A stretch of 64,000 nucleotides of DNA from Serinus canaria (GCF_022539315.1 NC_066314.1:52141180-52205179), one strand, 5' to 3'; shown: positions 54,001 to 61,531, counted from the first letter of the stretch. Notes: a model not told the origin generated them from the letters alone. Program-made: numbers and translations.

Positions 54001-57000
54001 TTATTGTATTAAAAAGTCCAAAAGAGAATGATAATATAAAATAACTTGCTTTGAAGAGCAAATGCAGAATTCATTGACACTACCACATACTGATCAGTTA
54101 GGGAAAAAAAAAATTCTGAATTCTTGATTGCCTAAAAAAAGCTGCTTTCACATCCATCACAGATGGTGTTTGTTGGGGGTTATCACCCTCCCTGTCTGTG
54201 ACCAGAGCAGGAAACACTATGAGGTGTGGACAGATTACCTTGCCCTAATCAAATAAAGAATGTGATCTATTGATACATTTGTAAAATAAAACAAAAACAG
54301 ACTACTGGTCCCAAGAGAAGGCAGACTAAAAAACTCCTAAAGGTAGAAGGTAGACTAAAAAACTGACTTGTTTCAAAATCACATTTCTACCTTTAATACT
54401 TGAAGTCCACATACTATTACATATCAAGAACACTTGACCCAGATCTTCTCTGGACATCCTCAAACCTGGAGATTAGTGATATAAAACCAGGTGTCTAAAA
54501 CCTCAAAATTTCTTAACCTGAGGAACTAAGCCTCCTTCAAGATCAGCCCTGGAATCCAGATTGTACAGATGCACACTATAATTTTTCTGGCCTATAGTAA
54601 CTGCTATTTTAGAAAAACCAACTTACAAAGCACAATTGAATTTGCAGCACCGCATGCTCCCTCCACACTAACCAGTGCAGTCTTCTTGTCCAATAATAAG
54701 GACCAAAATAAGGAAACAGGCACAGTGTCATTTCTCAGCTAGCAGGCTTATTTCTCACATTCTGACAATCTGACAAAAAAGAAATTGCATCTTTTCCCAA
54801 CACAGGAAAAAGGCCAATACTTATTTTCAGCAATATCATTTCAAAGAGTGTCAAAAAATGGCAAGCCACAAAAGAAATCAATAATTCCCTTCCAAAAAAC
54901 ACCTGGTGGTTACTGCAGGCATGAGCAATGCAGGCCAAGAATGACATGACCATTGTAATCGGACTCAAATCTATACTGCCACTGAAAGAAATGGTACCTG
55001 CCCTTCCCACTCTTTGCCTCTTCACTACTAATATGATGACCTTTTTGCTGGCACAATCTACCACAGAGCTAATCCCACCAAAACTGGTACTTAATCTATT
55101 TTGGACAGATTGATGAGCTAAACTGGCTCACCACATGGTTGTGTGCTATCATAAAAGGGTGGAACCAACCCTTTCATCAACACTGCAGGATTAAACCCAT
55201 GAGGACATACGTCAGCGTGCTTCAATGACGTACTTTGTAAATCACAGGGCTAGATGTTACAACACAAATTATAGAGGGAGTTGCTGAATTGCAGGCACTT
55301 TTGGGGTAAAAAATTGTTTTTGCAGAAGAGAATAGGTGAGCAGCCTAGAGGTGTGGCACTGGGGGGTTTCTCCAGTCTAACTGCAGATACCACAAAGTTC
55401 CCATCTGAAAATGCAACTTCTGGAAAGAAGCTACAGACTTCTCACAGATTAATCACCCTCAATTTAGTGTGCTGGGTGAACAGAAGTGTTCCAAGTGGCA
55501 CACGCCACTCTAGAGTTGAAGCCACTCATTAGAGGGTGTGCTGGGTTGCACTGGGTTTGCATGGCCACAAGACAAGGTACCAGGGGGCTACAAGGGTGGC
55601 TTCCTGTGAGAAGCTGCTGCAAGCTTTCTGTCTTTCCAGGCCAATGCCAGACAGCTCCAACACAGACCTGCCACTCGCTTGCCAAGGTAGTGCCTCTGGG
55701 ATAACATATCTGACAGGAGGAAAACATTACTGCTCAGGAGCCATTGAAGCCAGAGAGGCATGAGAATATGAGAGAGAAACAACTCTGCAAACTCCTAAGT
55801 CAGGAAGAAGGAGGGCATCAGCACAGAGATTCCCCTGCAGCCTGTGGTGAAGACCACTGAGAGGAAGGCTGTCCACCCACAGCCCATGAAGGACCGTGTT
55901 GGAGAAAATATGAGTGCAAAGAATCCTTGCCCCAAGGAAAAAACATCAGAGACAACATTTGATGAACTGACCAAAACCTCTGTTCCTCATCCCTCTGTGT
56001 TTTTTGGAGATAGGAGGTTGAAAAAATAGGAGTGAAGTTGAGCCCAGAAAAAAATGAGAAGTGGGAAGAAGGTGCTTCAAGAATTTAGTTTATTTTCAGT
56101 TACCTTATTCTGATTTGGTTGGTAATAAATGAATTCATTTCCCTCACTACGGTAATGTCTGAGTGATCTCTCCTTGTCCTTATCTTGACTCATCAGCTTT
56201 TTGTTCTATTTTCTACACCCTGTCTAATCAAGGGGAATGACAGAGTGCCTTTGCTGGGCTTCATGTTCAATATTTCATAAATAGATTCACATATAGATTT
56301 CAAGTAGATTTTAATTCTAAGTGCTACACAATAAAAACAAGCTTAAGGGGATGTTTTCATCAAGGAAGTCATAAATATTTCTGTGCATTCCTTTTTACAT
56401 ATTAAGCATGTCACCAAAATTTAATTAATACACAAATTTTGTCTGCCTGAATTACACATATGAAATTCAAATCACTTATAGATTAATTCTACTGACAAAC
56501 TTTTTCTACCAATCCCCTATCCAATAAACACATCTCTATTGGACAAATCACAACTACGTAAGCTGAAATTTTAAGTATATTTTCAGAACCAGATGCACAG
56601 AACAGCAAAATTTGATGGATACTACAGAAAGATGTCTGAGCATTATTTTTTAAACAAGTTCCCATTTCCATGAATTGCAGTGATTGTCCTGGAAATTAAA
56701 CTTTTTCCTCAGGTGTTTTTATTTGCTTGAAATTTGAGTGTGGAAAAAAAACCCCACCACCTCTCTTCTCTCTCCAAAGTCAATTCCAGTATCTGCCATA
56801 ATGGCAGCAGCTAACTTTGAAGGATGTTGAACACATCAATATTCTCACAAAATCTAAGAGATATACAAAGCAAACTCTATTACTCTTATTTTAAAAGTAA
56901 AACCTGTTCTCTTCAGGAATAGTTGAAAACAAAGAAGTGTTTTAACTAGCATATAAAGACAGACATACATACCCAAAAAGACAAACCAGAAGAGGTAAAT

Positions 57001-60000
57001 TATTACCTAAATTAAATCCTTATGCAGCAACTGACAATGTCTGCATTTCTTTTCAGGTATTGTGATCAACTGTCACTCTGTAGCAAAACCAAGGCCAAAT
57101 GAAGCTCTCCCCTACGTGATGTTAACCATGAGATCCCATTCTCCTTAATATGGAAAAGTCTGTGAGCACATACAAATACATTTTTTCAGAAGTAGGTAAT
57201 GGTTACTTGTTGGAGTAGGCAAGTTACATTCTTTGCCTGTTTTGTTGACACAATTAGATGCAAGCTAATTCTGTGCCTAACATTTAAGGGCAACTGACAA
57301 AATTTTAAGAGAGCCTTAGTGTGATTTTAACATTTGGCATCTCCCTCCACCATTTCTATATCACCTTTTACTGCACCAAGTAACTTCTCTCTCTCTCGTG
57401 TTGATCTGTGAACAACACTGTGAACTCATCCCATAGAAAAAGCATGTTTCAGTGAAAACACATCTTGATTTATTTGACAGCCTGAAAAAAGGAACAATAA
57501 GAAAAAACAGAACAGACCCAGAAAAAAAAAAAAAGAAGTGAGCTGAGGGAGGTCCTGGCATTTGTTACGTAGCATTCACGAATTTAGAACAGGTAGGCTG
57601 AATGCCAGGAGAAAGGAGGTCAGTAAGACCATGTGACTGCTTAGTAATTAGACTTGCTCAATAGTGCAATTACACAAAAATATTAGTCCCTGATTGTTAC
57701 ATGACTGTTTAAACAGAAAAGTTAATTAGAAAGCACCTATGTGTTAGAGGCTGCCATTTACCAGATTTAACACACATTTGTTAATACAAACCATAACTTA
57801 TGACCCTGCAGAATGACAATATTCTAACAAGAAACTAAACCTCCTGGTTTCTTGTATTTTTTCACCATTTTTCTTCATGTAGATTGTGTTAGTCATCGTT
57901 TGACAGATAAGAGTTTTTCCCAGGGCACTAGGACAACAAACACTTGGTGTCAATAAACTCAAGTTAAGAAAGGACCACTGTAAATTCACACCAGAAGGTT
58001 AAATTTGACTCACCTTCCTAATGCTGAAGGGTTTTTGCTCCTAGTCTCAAATAAAATGTTTCTGACTACAATACCCTACTCAACAAGCATGTAAGAAACA
58101 ACTTCTATCATAGTCATCAAGCAAAAAAAGAACATAAAATGTTTCTTCATTACTTATAACTGCCAAATGAGACTGTCAAACAAAAAAACTGCATCATACA
58201 TCTCGTGTATACTTACTTGGAATGTATGTGTCTGCACTGGTTAAAAGCATCTCATTAAAACCACTGGAACCTAAAGTGGATTCATACCAAACCAGTAACT
58301 GTCCATTTAAATAAAAAAATTATTGAGAAGAACCTTAATAAACATAGAGCTTTAGCAGCCAGTTATTTTTAAAAGCTATTGTACTTTTAAACTTGAAAAA
58401 AACCTGATGATTTCACAAAACCAAGCTATGCAGCAGCACGATTTCATACTCAAATCCATGTGTAGCATGAGCCTTAAGGGTATTTGAGTACCAGGAGATT
58501 GCTTGAAGTGCTTTGGACAGGGGAGTTGTAATCTACCCCAAACTTAATCCCTCTATCCAGATACTAAAACCAGGCATTTTTCTTCAAATGCAAAATGCAG
58601 TGGAAGGACTAGCTGCCTTCTAAAACACTGAAAACACTGTTTAAGTACACCAACCAGCAATACAACACACACATATGTTCTCAAGGACTCTATTAGCTAA
58701 TGACCATATTACACCGTTATTGAAGAACCAGGGCAATAGCACTGAAGACATGAACTTCCTTCTGCTAGAATCAAAGTTCACATTTGTCTATCATTCACTA
58801 GCTCAGAGAATACAACCAAAAACTGTTCAGCATTTCAATTGCAGGGCACATTAAAGACCCATGAAGTATTCTTAAAACATATGATTTCCTTAACACTTAG
58901 ACTTGTGCCAGTTGTCCACATTCTCACATTCTTTTAAACTTAAGTAACTTTCATGTTTCACCCACAAAATTCTCTGAGCTTCTTCAGTAAGTCCAAATGT
59001 TATTTAAAAAAATTATCCCTTCAAAATAAAAGCAATTTAAAAGTCTCTTATAAAATAAATGTACATAATGAATCTCAGATAAGGAAAGTATCTAACAGCT
59101 ATTCATAAGTTATTTTTGTCAGTGAAAATGAAATAACTATCAAGTTTGCAAAAAACATCTTTAGTATTTCTATTTCTTGAAAACAAGAAGATTATAAGGA
59201 AAACCTGTCAAAATCTAAAACAAAAAACAAACAAACAAACAAAAAAAAATTCCAAAAAAACAAAAAACAAAACACCAAGAAACAAAAACCAAAAACCTCC
59301 AAAGGTAAGTTACCTGGTTGGTAAAGCTAGGACACACATTATTAAATCTGAAAGGAACAATCATTCAACTAAACAGAATTAAAACCTGAAGTTTCTAAAC
59401 TCTGTCATTCTACTATGACGCAGTGTTAAGATAAGTTTCATTGCGCTTGTTCCATAATTAGGCAACTTCTCAGCATTGTAGTCTGGGCAGGCTAAGTTCA
59501 CTAGCATTTTAAGTTCCTGACATTGGAGGGACAGATGATACACAAACTTTACTGCATTATCAACCATTTTACAAGGGTAACAATTTTCAGATTCCTAGTG
59601 ATGCTTTAACTAAACTCAGATGACAAGCATGCACAAAAGTCCTATTAACCTCTGCCTTATGGCACACATTTAGCATGCAAGCGTCAGTCACAGATCCACA
59701 GAAAAGTTCATTTTTATATCGGGTAGGAGAATTACAACTGGCTTGATGGTGCAGGAACAAATCTGCACTTTCCAGAAAGGGACATTGCACACCGAGCCAG
59801 CCAGAGTTCAAGAAGCATTCAGACAACGCTCTCAGGCACACAGTGGGTTTCTTGGAGTTGCTCTACGCAGGGCCAGGTACTGGACATCAGGATCCTCGTG
59901 GGTCACTTCCAACTCAGGATATTTTGTGATACCCTTCTGTACAGGAACTCTAGTCTGAAAAAGCATTTTTGAGCTAAGCGAGCAGCTTCAGAGTTTCTCC

Positions 60001-60612
60001 AGGACGGAGGTGCCCTGGGGTTCCCGGCCGCCCAGAGATCCTGAGATGGTGCAAGCCCTCCAGGCTGCTCTACACAGGGTTTTCCGCCCGGCAGCAACCC
60101 CGCTCTGAGTTCCAGCGCTCGGGCACTGCACCGCCGCCCTCGGGAGTGAGAATAAGCGGGCCCCTCACCGGGAAGCCACAGCCCACCGCTCCGCATTCTG
60201 CCACGGGCGTCCCGGTTCCTTCTTACCCATCCCTCCCACGTGCGCCGCGGGAGCCGCAGGCCGGACCGGCACTGGGCTGGATATGTAACACCGCCGGCCC
60301 GCGGGGAGGGTGAGCAGCCGAGGGAAGCCGGCGCTGGCGGCAGCCCAATCGGGCGCGGAGGGGAGGGGATGACGGAGGGGAGGGGATGGCGGGGAGGCAG
60401 CGTGACCGAATACATAACGTGGGGATTAGGGCCCCAGCAGCGCCCCGCACTCACCTCCACCTGTTGATGCCCACGTTGGAGGAGCCGGCGAACCAGGGGT
60501 CCAGGATGTAGACGCAGCGCACCGTGTCGGCGCCCTGGATGCATTCCCGCAGCGCCGGGTTATCGTGGAGCCGCAGCCCCTTGCGGAACCAGTGTACGGC
60601 GTTCACCCCCAT
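23950..60612 (-). CDS. CRY1: Cryptochrome 1, full coding span over 13 exons
   Basis: CRY1 is a flavoprotein of the photolyase/cryptochrome family. With PER proteins it represses CLOCK:BMAL1 transcription in the nucleus; in birds it is also a candidate light-dependent magnetoreceptor. Thirteen exons splice in phase to 1857 nt (618 residues plus stop), close to what I recall for chicken CRY1 (about 620). The alpha/beta domain starts at residue 1 and the FAD-binding helical domain follows to about residue 495. D387 and N393 lie in the flavin pocket. W397, W374 and W320, with W371 outside, form the expected electron-transfer chain. The helix around residues 470-493 (within [14 protein letters not shown] and following) is the known PER2/FBXL3 contact region. 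The tail from about 496 ends with a bipartite basic motif (KRPNPEEE to PKVQRQSTN). No stop, frameshift or missing key residue is seen. The start has a good context (G at -3, G at +4). Introns make up most of the span. Confidence 0.97.
24155..24226 (-). CDS. CRY1: CRY1 coding exon 12
   Basis: This 72-nt exon encodes [20 protein letters not shown] and LQA. It is conserved among vertebrate CRY1 tails. The acceptor is GAACAG|GTTAC and the donor CAG|GTAATT. Its length is a multiple of three and both borders are phase 1, so skipping it would keep the frame. Confidence 0.94.
25135..25148 (-). terminator. Tandem AATAAA poly(A) signals in intron 11
   Basis: On the minus strand three overlapping AATAAA hexamers occur, 180-190 nt downstream of the alternative CRY1 stop. 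A GT-rich run (TTGTGTATTGG) follows about 50 nt further on. They could end a short CRY1b transcript by intronic polyadenylation. The A/T tetranucleotide repeat could also have arisen by chance. Confidence 0.4.
25328..25404 (-). CDS. CRY1: Alternative CRY1 C-terminal tail by exon 11 read-through (CRY1b candidate)
   Basis: If the exon 11 donor is ignored, translation continues in frame for 25 residues (starting [15 protein letters not shown], ending DKTSK) to a TAG at 25328-25330. This would give a 585-residue protein. It would lack the last two coding exons and the basic nuclear localisation motif. Songbirds are known to produce CRY1a and CRY1b isoforms that share the photolyase core and differ only in the C-terminus. 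This read-through fits that description, but its identity with CRY1b is inferred. Three overlapping AATAAA hexamers follow at 25135-25148. Confidence 0.6.
25405..25497 (-). CDS. CRY1: CRY1 coding exon 11
   Basis: This 93-nt exon encodes [20 protein letters not shown] and [10 protein letters not shown], a tail segment characteristic of sauropsid CRY1. The acceptor is CTCTCCAG and the donor CCAG|GTATTA, a weaker donor than most in the gene. The reading frame stays open past this donor; see the alternative tail entry. Confidence 0.93.
26121..26143. repeat. (AAAT)n microsatellite in intron 10
   Basis: About five AAAT units. A similar AAAT run lies at about 27389-27408 in intron 9. Confidence 0.9.
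26572..26667 (-). CDS. CRY1: CRY1 coding exon 10, start of C-terminal tail
   Basis: This 96-nt exon encodes a glycine/asparagine-rich stretch ([20 protein letters not shown]) followed by [11 protein letters not shown]. The acceptor is TTTTAG. The chosen donor is GTCAGT at 26566-26571. A second GT 12 nt upstream in transcript order (26582-26583, GTAGTA) is in the same phase and would delete four residues. Confidence 0.92.
27429..27631 (-). CDS. CRY1: CRY1 coding exon 9
   Basis: This 203-nt exon encodes [20 protein letters not shown] through [20 protein letters not shown] and SRYRGLG. It ends the photolyase-homology region and includes the C-terminal helix known to contact PER2 and FBXL3. The acceptor is TTTAAG and the donor GTAAGA. 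Confidence 0.97.
27729..27880 (-). CDS. CRY1: CRY1 coding exon 8
   Basis: This 152-nt exon encodes [20 protein letters not shown] through [12 protein letters not shown]. It contains D387 and N393 of the flavin pocket and W397, the tryptophan nearest FAD. The donor is AG|GTAACT. Intron 8, which follows, is only 97 bp. Confidence 0.98.
27881..30351 (-). other. CRY1: CRY1 intron 7
   Basis: A 2.5-kb AT-rich intron containing an A/C-rich low-complexity run at about 28567-28640. No other structure seen. The smaller introns are intron 3 (33085-34441), 4 (31566-32899), 5 (30900-31476), 9 (26668-27428), 10 (25498-26571) and 13 (21964-23945). None holds a recognisable gene. Confidence 0.9.
28567..28640. 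repeat. A/C-rich low-complexity run in intron 7
   Basis: AACAAC- and AAAC-type simple sequence ending in a poly-A run and ACCCACCCC. Confidence 0.85.
30352..30663 (-). CDS. CRY1: CRY1 coding exon 7, core of the FAD domain
   Basis: At 312 nt (104 residues, 276-379) this is the largest coding exon. It encodes [40 protein letters not shown] and [20 protein letters not shown], ending WISWEEGMK. It carries W320, W371 and W374 of the electron-transfer chain. The acceptor is TTTTCAG and the donor AAG|GTATTG. Confidence 0.98.
30759..30899 (-). CDS. CRY1: CRY1 coding exon 6
   Basis: This 141-nt exon encodes [20 protein letters not shown] through the FAD-binding region [20 protein letters not shown] to YKK. 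The acceptor is TTTTAAG and the donor AAG|GTAGGA. Intron 6, which follows, is only 95 bp. Confidence 0.97.
31477..31565 (-). CDS. CRY1: CRY1 coding exon 5
   Basis: This 89-nt exon encodes [20 protein letters not shown] and the helix RLERHLERK. The acceptor is TTTCAG and the donor GTGTGT. The exon ends exactly on a codon boundary (cumulative 684 nt). Confidence 0.96.
32900..33084 (-). CDS. CRY1: CRY1 coding exon 4
   Basis: This 185-nt exon encodes [20 protein letters not shown] through [16 protein letters not shown]. It spans the interdomain linker and the start of the helical domain. The acceptor is ATATAG and the donor GTATGT, phase 1. Confidence 0.97.
34442..34584 (-). CDS. CRY1: CRY1 coding exon 3
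   Basis: This 143-nt exon encodes [20 protein letters not shown] through SHTLYDLD and the first two bases of a lysine codon. The acceptor is TTGTAG and the donor GTAAGT. It covers the end of the alpha/beta domain. Confidence 0.97.
34585..37898 (-). other. CRY1: CRY1 intron 2
   Basis: A 3.3-kb AT-rich intron. A 116-codon open stretch on the plus strand at 36675-37025 has no recognisable domain and looks like chance. No repeat was recognised. Confidence 0.9.
37899..38007 (-). CDS. CRY1: CRY1 coding exon 2
   Basis: This 109-nt exon encodes [20 protein letters not shown] and on to PRLFK. It continues the N-terminal alpha/beta domain. The acceptor is CTTGCAG|ATTC and the donor is AAG|GTAAGT. It is separated from exon 1 by a 22.4-kb intron. 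Confidence 0.97.
38885..39440 (+). mobile_element. CR1 LINE 3' fragment in intron 1
   Basis: About 555 bp resembling the end of CR1 ORF2 and its 3' UTR, with multiple frame breaks. It ends in AATTCTGTAATTCTGTA, the degenerate terminal octamer repeat. Orientation is opposite to CRY1 transcription. Confidence 0.9.
41530..41612 (-). mobile_element. CR1 LINE 3' tail fragment
   Basis: Reads TAGAATCACAAAATAGTTTG then GGTTGGAAGGGACTTTTGAA on the plus strand, the reverse complement of the CR1 3' end. Only about 80 bp remain. Confidence 0.88.
43597..43640. repeat. Short direct repeat
   Basis: TATTAATCACACAAATCA occurs twice, about 26 bp apart. Confidence 0.85.
44197..44243 (-). repeat. 47-bp CR1-derived segment, exact inverted copy of 45385-45431
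   Basis: All 47 bases match the reverse complement of 45385-45431, and the match stops abruptly on both sides. In the minus frame it reads [14 protein letters not shown], a conserved CR1 ORF2 segment. An exact match with no extension suggests copying within the locus rather than two independent old insertions. Confidence 0.85.
44990..46432 (+). mobile_element. CR1 LINE, longest copy (about 1.4 kb), degenerate
   Basis: The element runs from mid-ORF2 reverse-transcriptase sequence to the 3' terminus (TTTTGTGATTCCATGA), with many stops and internal loss. The 3' third is the same family as the copy at 38885-39440. Its frame includes an inactivated stretch [13 protein letters not shown], also found in reverse at 44197-44243. 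It is not coding today. Confidence 0.88.
45385..45431 (+). repeat. 47-bp inverted-repeat partner of 44197-44243
   Basis: Part of the CR1 copy at 44990-46432. It is identical over 47 bases to the reverse complement of 44197-44243, 1.14 kb away. Confidence 0.85.
47277..47313. repeat. Short tandem direct repeat
   Basis: GTCCTTAATGTAGAATTC occurs twice nearly back to back. Confidence 0.85.
48510..48690 (-). mobile_element. CR1 LINE 3' fragment
   Basis: The plus strand starts with the inverted terminal repeat (ATAGAATTATAGAATA). About 170 bp of CR1 3' sequence follow, including GAAGGACCAACAAGTCCAGC. The copy is strongly truncated. Confidence 0.87.
48945..49560. promoter_or_regulatory. CpG-rich, repeat-free patch in intron 1 (enhancer candidate)
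   Basis: About 600 bp of GC-rich sequence with scattered CpGs stands out from the AT-rich intron. It contains the RRE pair. No open frame resembling a protein is seen. It may be the intronic clock enhancer or a minor internal promoter. Confidence 0.45.
49104..49170. promoter_or_regulatory. Facing pair of ROR/REV-ERB response elements in intron 1
   Basis: The minus strand holds a perfect RRE, AAAGTAGGTCA, at 49160-49170. The plus strand holds AAAGTAGGTCG at 49104-49114, one base from consensus. They face each other across 45 bp inside a CpG-rich, repeat-free patch. RORs activate and REV-ERBs repress through such sites. Intronic RREs in Cry1 are known in mammals to delay its expression phase relative to other E-box genes. 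A D-box-like GTTATATGTAAC follows at 49175-49186. Confidence 0.6.
52107..52128. repeat. Poly-A tract in intron 1
   Basis: A run of more than 20 adenines. No retroposed gene copy was recognised next to it. Confidence 0.9.
55208..55232. promoter_or_regulatory. Inverted pair of CRE-like half sites
   Basis: TACGTCA and TGACGTA face each other across 11 bp in an otherwise AT-rich intron region. CREB/ATF-type factors bind TGACGTA-like sites. This is inferred from the motif only. Confidence 0.3.
55537..56263 (+). mobile_element. Solo LTR of an avian endogenous retrovirus-like element
   Basis: About 727 bp bounded by TG and CA. It contains TGGGATAACATAT, a GAGAAACAACTCTGCA motif, CCCCTGCAGCC-type sequence and an AATAAA at about 56127-56132. 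It ends with CTCCTTGTCCTTA and GACAGAGTGCCTTTG-type sequence. I recognise this combination from long terminal repeats common in songbird genomes. No internal gag/pol/env sequence flanks it, so it is a solo LTR. It lies in CRY1 intron 1 in the opposite orientation. The exact ends and target-site duplication could not be confirmed. Confidence 0.7.
59848..59935 (+). mobile_element. CR1 LINE 3' tail fragment
   Basis: Reads GCAGGGCCAGGTACTGGACA, then GTGGGTCACTTCCAACTCAG and GATATTTTGTGATAC, a typical avian CR1 3' tail. It is close to the inner edge of the CRY1 CpG island. Confidence 0.82.
60237..60242. promoter_or_regulatory. Intron 1 E-box CACGTG
   Basis: A third perfect CACGTG, 213 bp inside intron 1 and still within the CpG island. 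Clock E-boxes are often found on both sides of the first exon. Confidence 0.45.
60409..60421 (-). promoter_or_regulatory. Composite E'-box and D-box-like element
   Basis: The minus strand reads CACGTTATGTATT. This is a CACGTT E'-box overlapping GTTATGTATT, one base from the D-box consensus RTTAYGTAAY bound by DBP/TEF/HLF and E4BP4. It lies about 30 bp inside intron 1. Confidence 0.45.
60455..60612 (-). CDS. CRY1: CRY1 coding exon 1
   Basis: This 158-nt exon encodes the start of the photolyase domain ([20 protein letters not shown] and on), ending in NVGINRW plus two bases of an arginine codon. The donor is AG|GTGAGT at 60449-60454. It sits inside a CpG island. The ATG at 60610-60612 is preceded by GGC, a favourable initiation context. 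The 5' UTR upstream is unbroken CpG island, but its true start cannot be fixed from sequence. Confidence 0.97.
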
Positions 60613-60948
60613 GCCGGGTGCGGGCGCTCAGCGGGAACCGCCGCCGCCCGCGGGGCCGTTCATGGCCCGGCGCCGCCGGGCGAGCACGGACGGGCGGCGG
60701 GACGGCCCGCGGGGCCTCACTGCGGACGGCTCTAGGACCCGGCGGACACGGCGGGAGCGGCCGCCCAGCGGGGACGCATCACCCCGCAGAGCCCCCGCGC
60801 CGGGGACAGCAGGGACGAAAGGTGCGAGCGCTGCGTCCGGCGGTGACTGCGGGGCGGTGACGATGCCCTACCCGCGGAAAGCGCCGTCCGTATCGCTGCC
60901 ACCTCCTCGCCGCTCACCCTGTGACTGCGCGGGGCTGCGCCGGGCACT

Positions 60949-60961
60949 CCGCCCCGCCCCC
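60949..60961 (-). promoter_or_regulatory. GC box (Sp1-type)
   Basis: Overlapping GGGCGG sequences on the CRY1 strand, between the CCAAT box and the 5' UTR. They are typical of CpG-island promoters. Confidence 0.5.
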
Positions 60962-60968
60962 CGCTGCC

Positions 60969-60973
60969 CATTG
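60969..60973 (-). promoter_or_regulatory. CCAAT box
   Basis: GGCCAATGGG reads in the CRY1 direction, a good NF-Y match, about 355 bp upstream of the ATG. GC-box sequence (GGGGCGGGGCGG) follows at about 60949-60961. The pairing is typical of a TATA-less housekeeping-like promoter. Confidence 0.6.
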
Positions 60974-60987
60974 GCCGGCGCTGCTCC

Positions 60988-60993
60988 CACGTG
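60988..60993. promoter_or_regulatory. Canonical E-box CACGTG
   Basis: A perfect CACGTG lies 376 bp upstream of the CRY1 ATG and 15 bp from a CCAAT box. CLOCK:BMAL1 drives vertebrate Cry1 through such elements. An E'-type CACGTT lies at 61006-61011. The placement supports circadian use, but binding is inferred. Confidence 0.7.
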
Positions 60994-61310
60994 ACCACGG
61001 GCCCTCACGTTTCTGAGGTGTGTTCGCTACCGGCGGTGCGTGGGGGAAGGGAGACTTGGCCGGGAGGTTGCGCGCCCGCGGCGGAGAGGGAGGCGTCCGG
61101 GGGACCCCCGACCCCGGCGGGCATCCCACCCGCCGGGGCACCGCGGGGCCGGCGGGCCGCGGCGGGGGGCGGGTCCCGGCTCTTCGCCACCCCACCCCCC
61201 CACCCCCGCGGCTCGGCTCGGCGGGACCCGGATGAGCACGGGGCCGCGAGGCGGCTCTTGGCGGCGCCGCTTCCGCCGGCAGGCGGAGACGCGCGCGCGC
61301 CGCCGAGCCT

Positions 61311-61320
61311 GTTATGTATC
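61311..61320 (+). promoter_or_regulatory. D-box-like motif GTTATGTATC
   Basis: The same GTTATGTAT core found at 60409-60418, here on the plus strand about 0.7 kb upstream of the ATG. It differs from the full D-box consensus near its 3' end. Confidence 0.35.
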
Positions 61321-61407
61321 GCGGCCTGCGCGCGCTCGCGCCGCCCCCGGGGCCGTGCTTCGCGATGCCACCGCGCACAGCCCCATCCGTGGGAAACGGG
61401 CGGGGCG

Positions 61408-61417
61408 CTTATATAAG
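61408..61417. promoter_or_regulatory. Palindromic TATA element CTTATATAAG
   Basis: A perfect 10-bp palindrome containing TATATAA on both strands, at the outer edge of the CpG island. It could serve either CRY1 or a divergent plus-strand transcript. No initiator or transcript evidence is visible. Confidence 0.35.
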
Positions 61418-61442
61418 TGTGTGCGTAGGGAGCGCCTGCTGG

Positions 61443-61492
61443 GCTAGCGGAGCTCCGGAGGTCCGTTCCAACCCTGACGATTCTGTGACGTG
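61443..61492 (+). mobile_element. Very short CR1 3' tail at the CRY1 promoter edge
   Basis: CTCCGGAGGTCCGTTCCAAC followed by CCTGACGATTCTGTGACG matches the last about 40 bp of many CR1 elements. It sits just outside the TATA palindrome. Confidence 0.65.
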
Positions 61493-61525
61493 GGCCGAGG
61501 GCTCGTTGCTGCCCGGTATCGTCGG

Positions 61526-61531
61526 CACGTG
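61526..61531. promoter_or_regulatory. Distal E-box CACGTG
   Basis: A second perfect CACGTG (in GGCACGTGTC), about 0.9 kb upstream of the CRY1 start codon at the outer edge of the CpG-rich region. It could be a second CLOCK:BMAL1 site. Confidence 0.5.

Larger units (their letters stand above)
38008..60454 (-). other. CRY1: CRY1 intron 1
   Basis: The 22.4-kb first intron holds at least five CR1 pieces (38.9, 41.5, 45.0, 48.5 and 59.9 kb), a solo LTR (55.5 kb), poly-A runs at about 38575-38590 and 52107-52128, an A/C-rich run at about 59217-59300, and the RRE patch at 49.1 kb. Stretches 39.5-41.5, 41.6-44.2, 46.5-48.5, 49.6-55.2 and 56.3-59.8 kb show no gene or repeat I can name. They are AT-rich ordinary intron. 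Confidence 0.95.
60000..61330. promoter_or_regulatory. CpG island covering CRY1 promoter, 5' UTR and exon 1
   Basis: About 1.3 kb of very GC- and CpG-rich DNA contrasts sharply with the AT-rich flanks. It contains GC boxes, a CCAAT box, E-boxes and the first coding exon. No transcription start can be read directly. A TSS near 60.9 kb (below the CCAAT box) would give a 5' UTR of about 0.3 kb. One set by the TATA element at 61.41 kb would give about 0.77 kb. Confidence 0.85.

Noticed and set aside
59903..60544. 213-codon open frame on the minus strand over CRY1 exon 1
   Set aside because: It is a frame-shifted reading of exon 1 and the CpG island. The correct frame there is CRY1.
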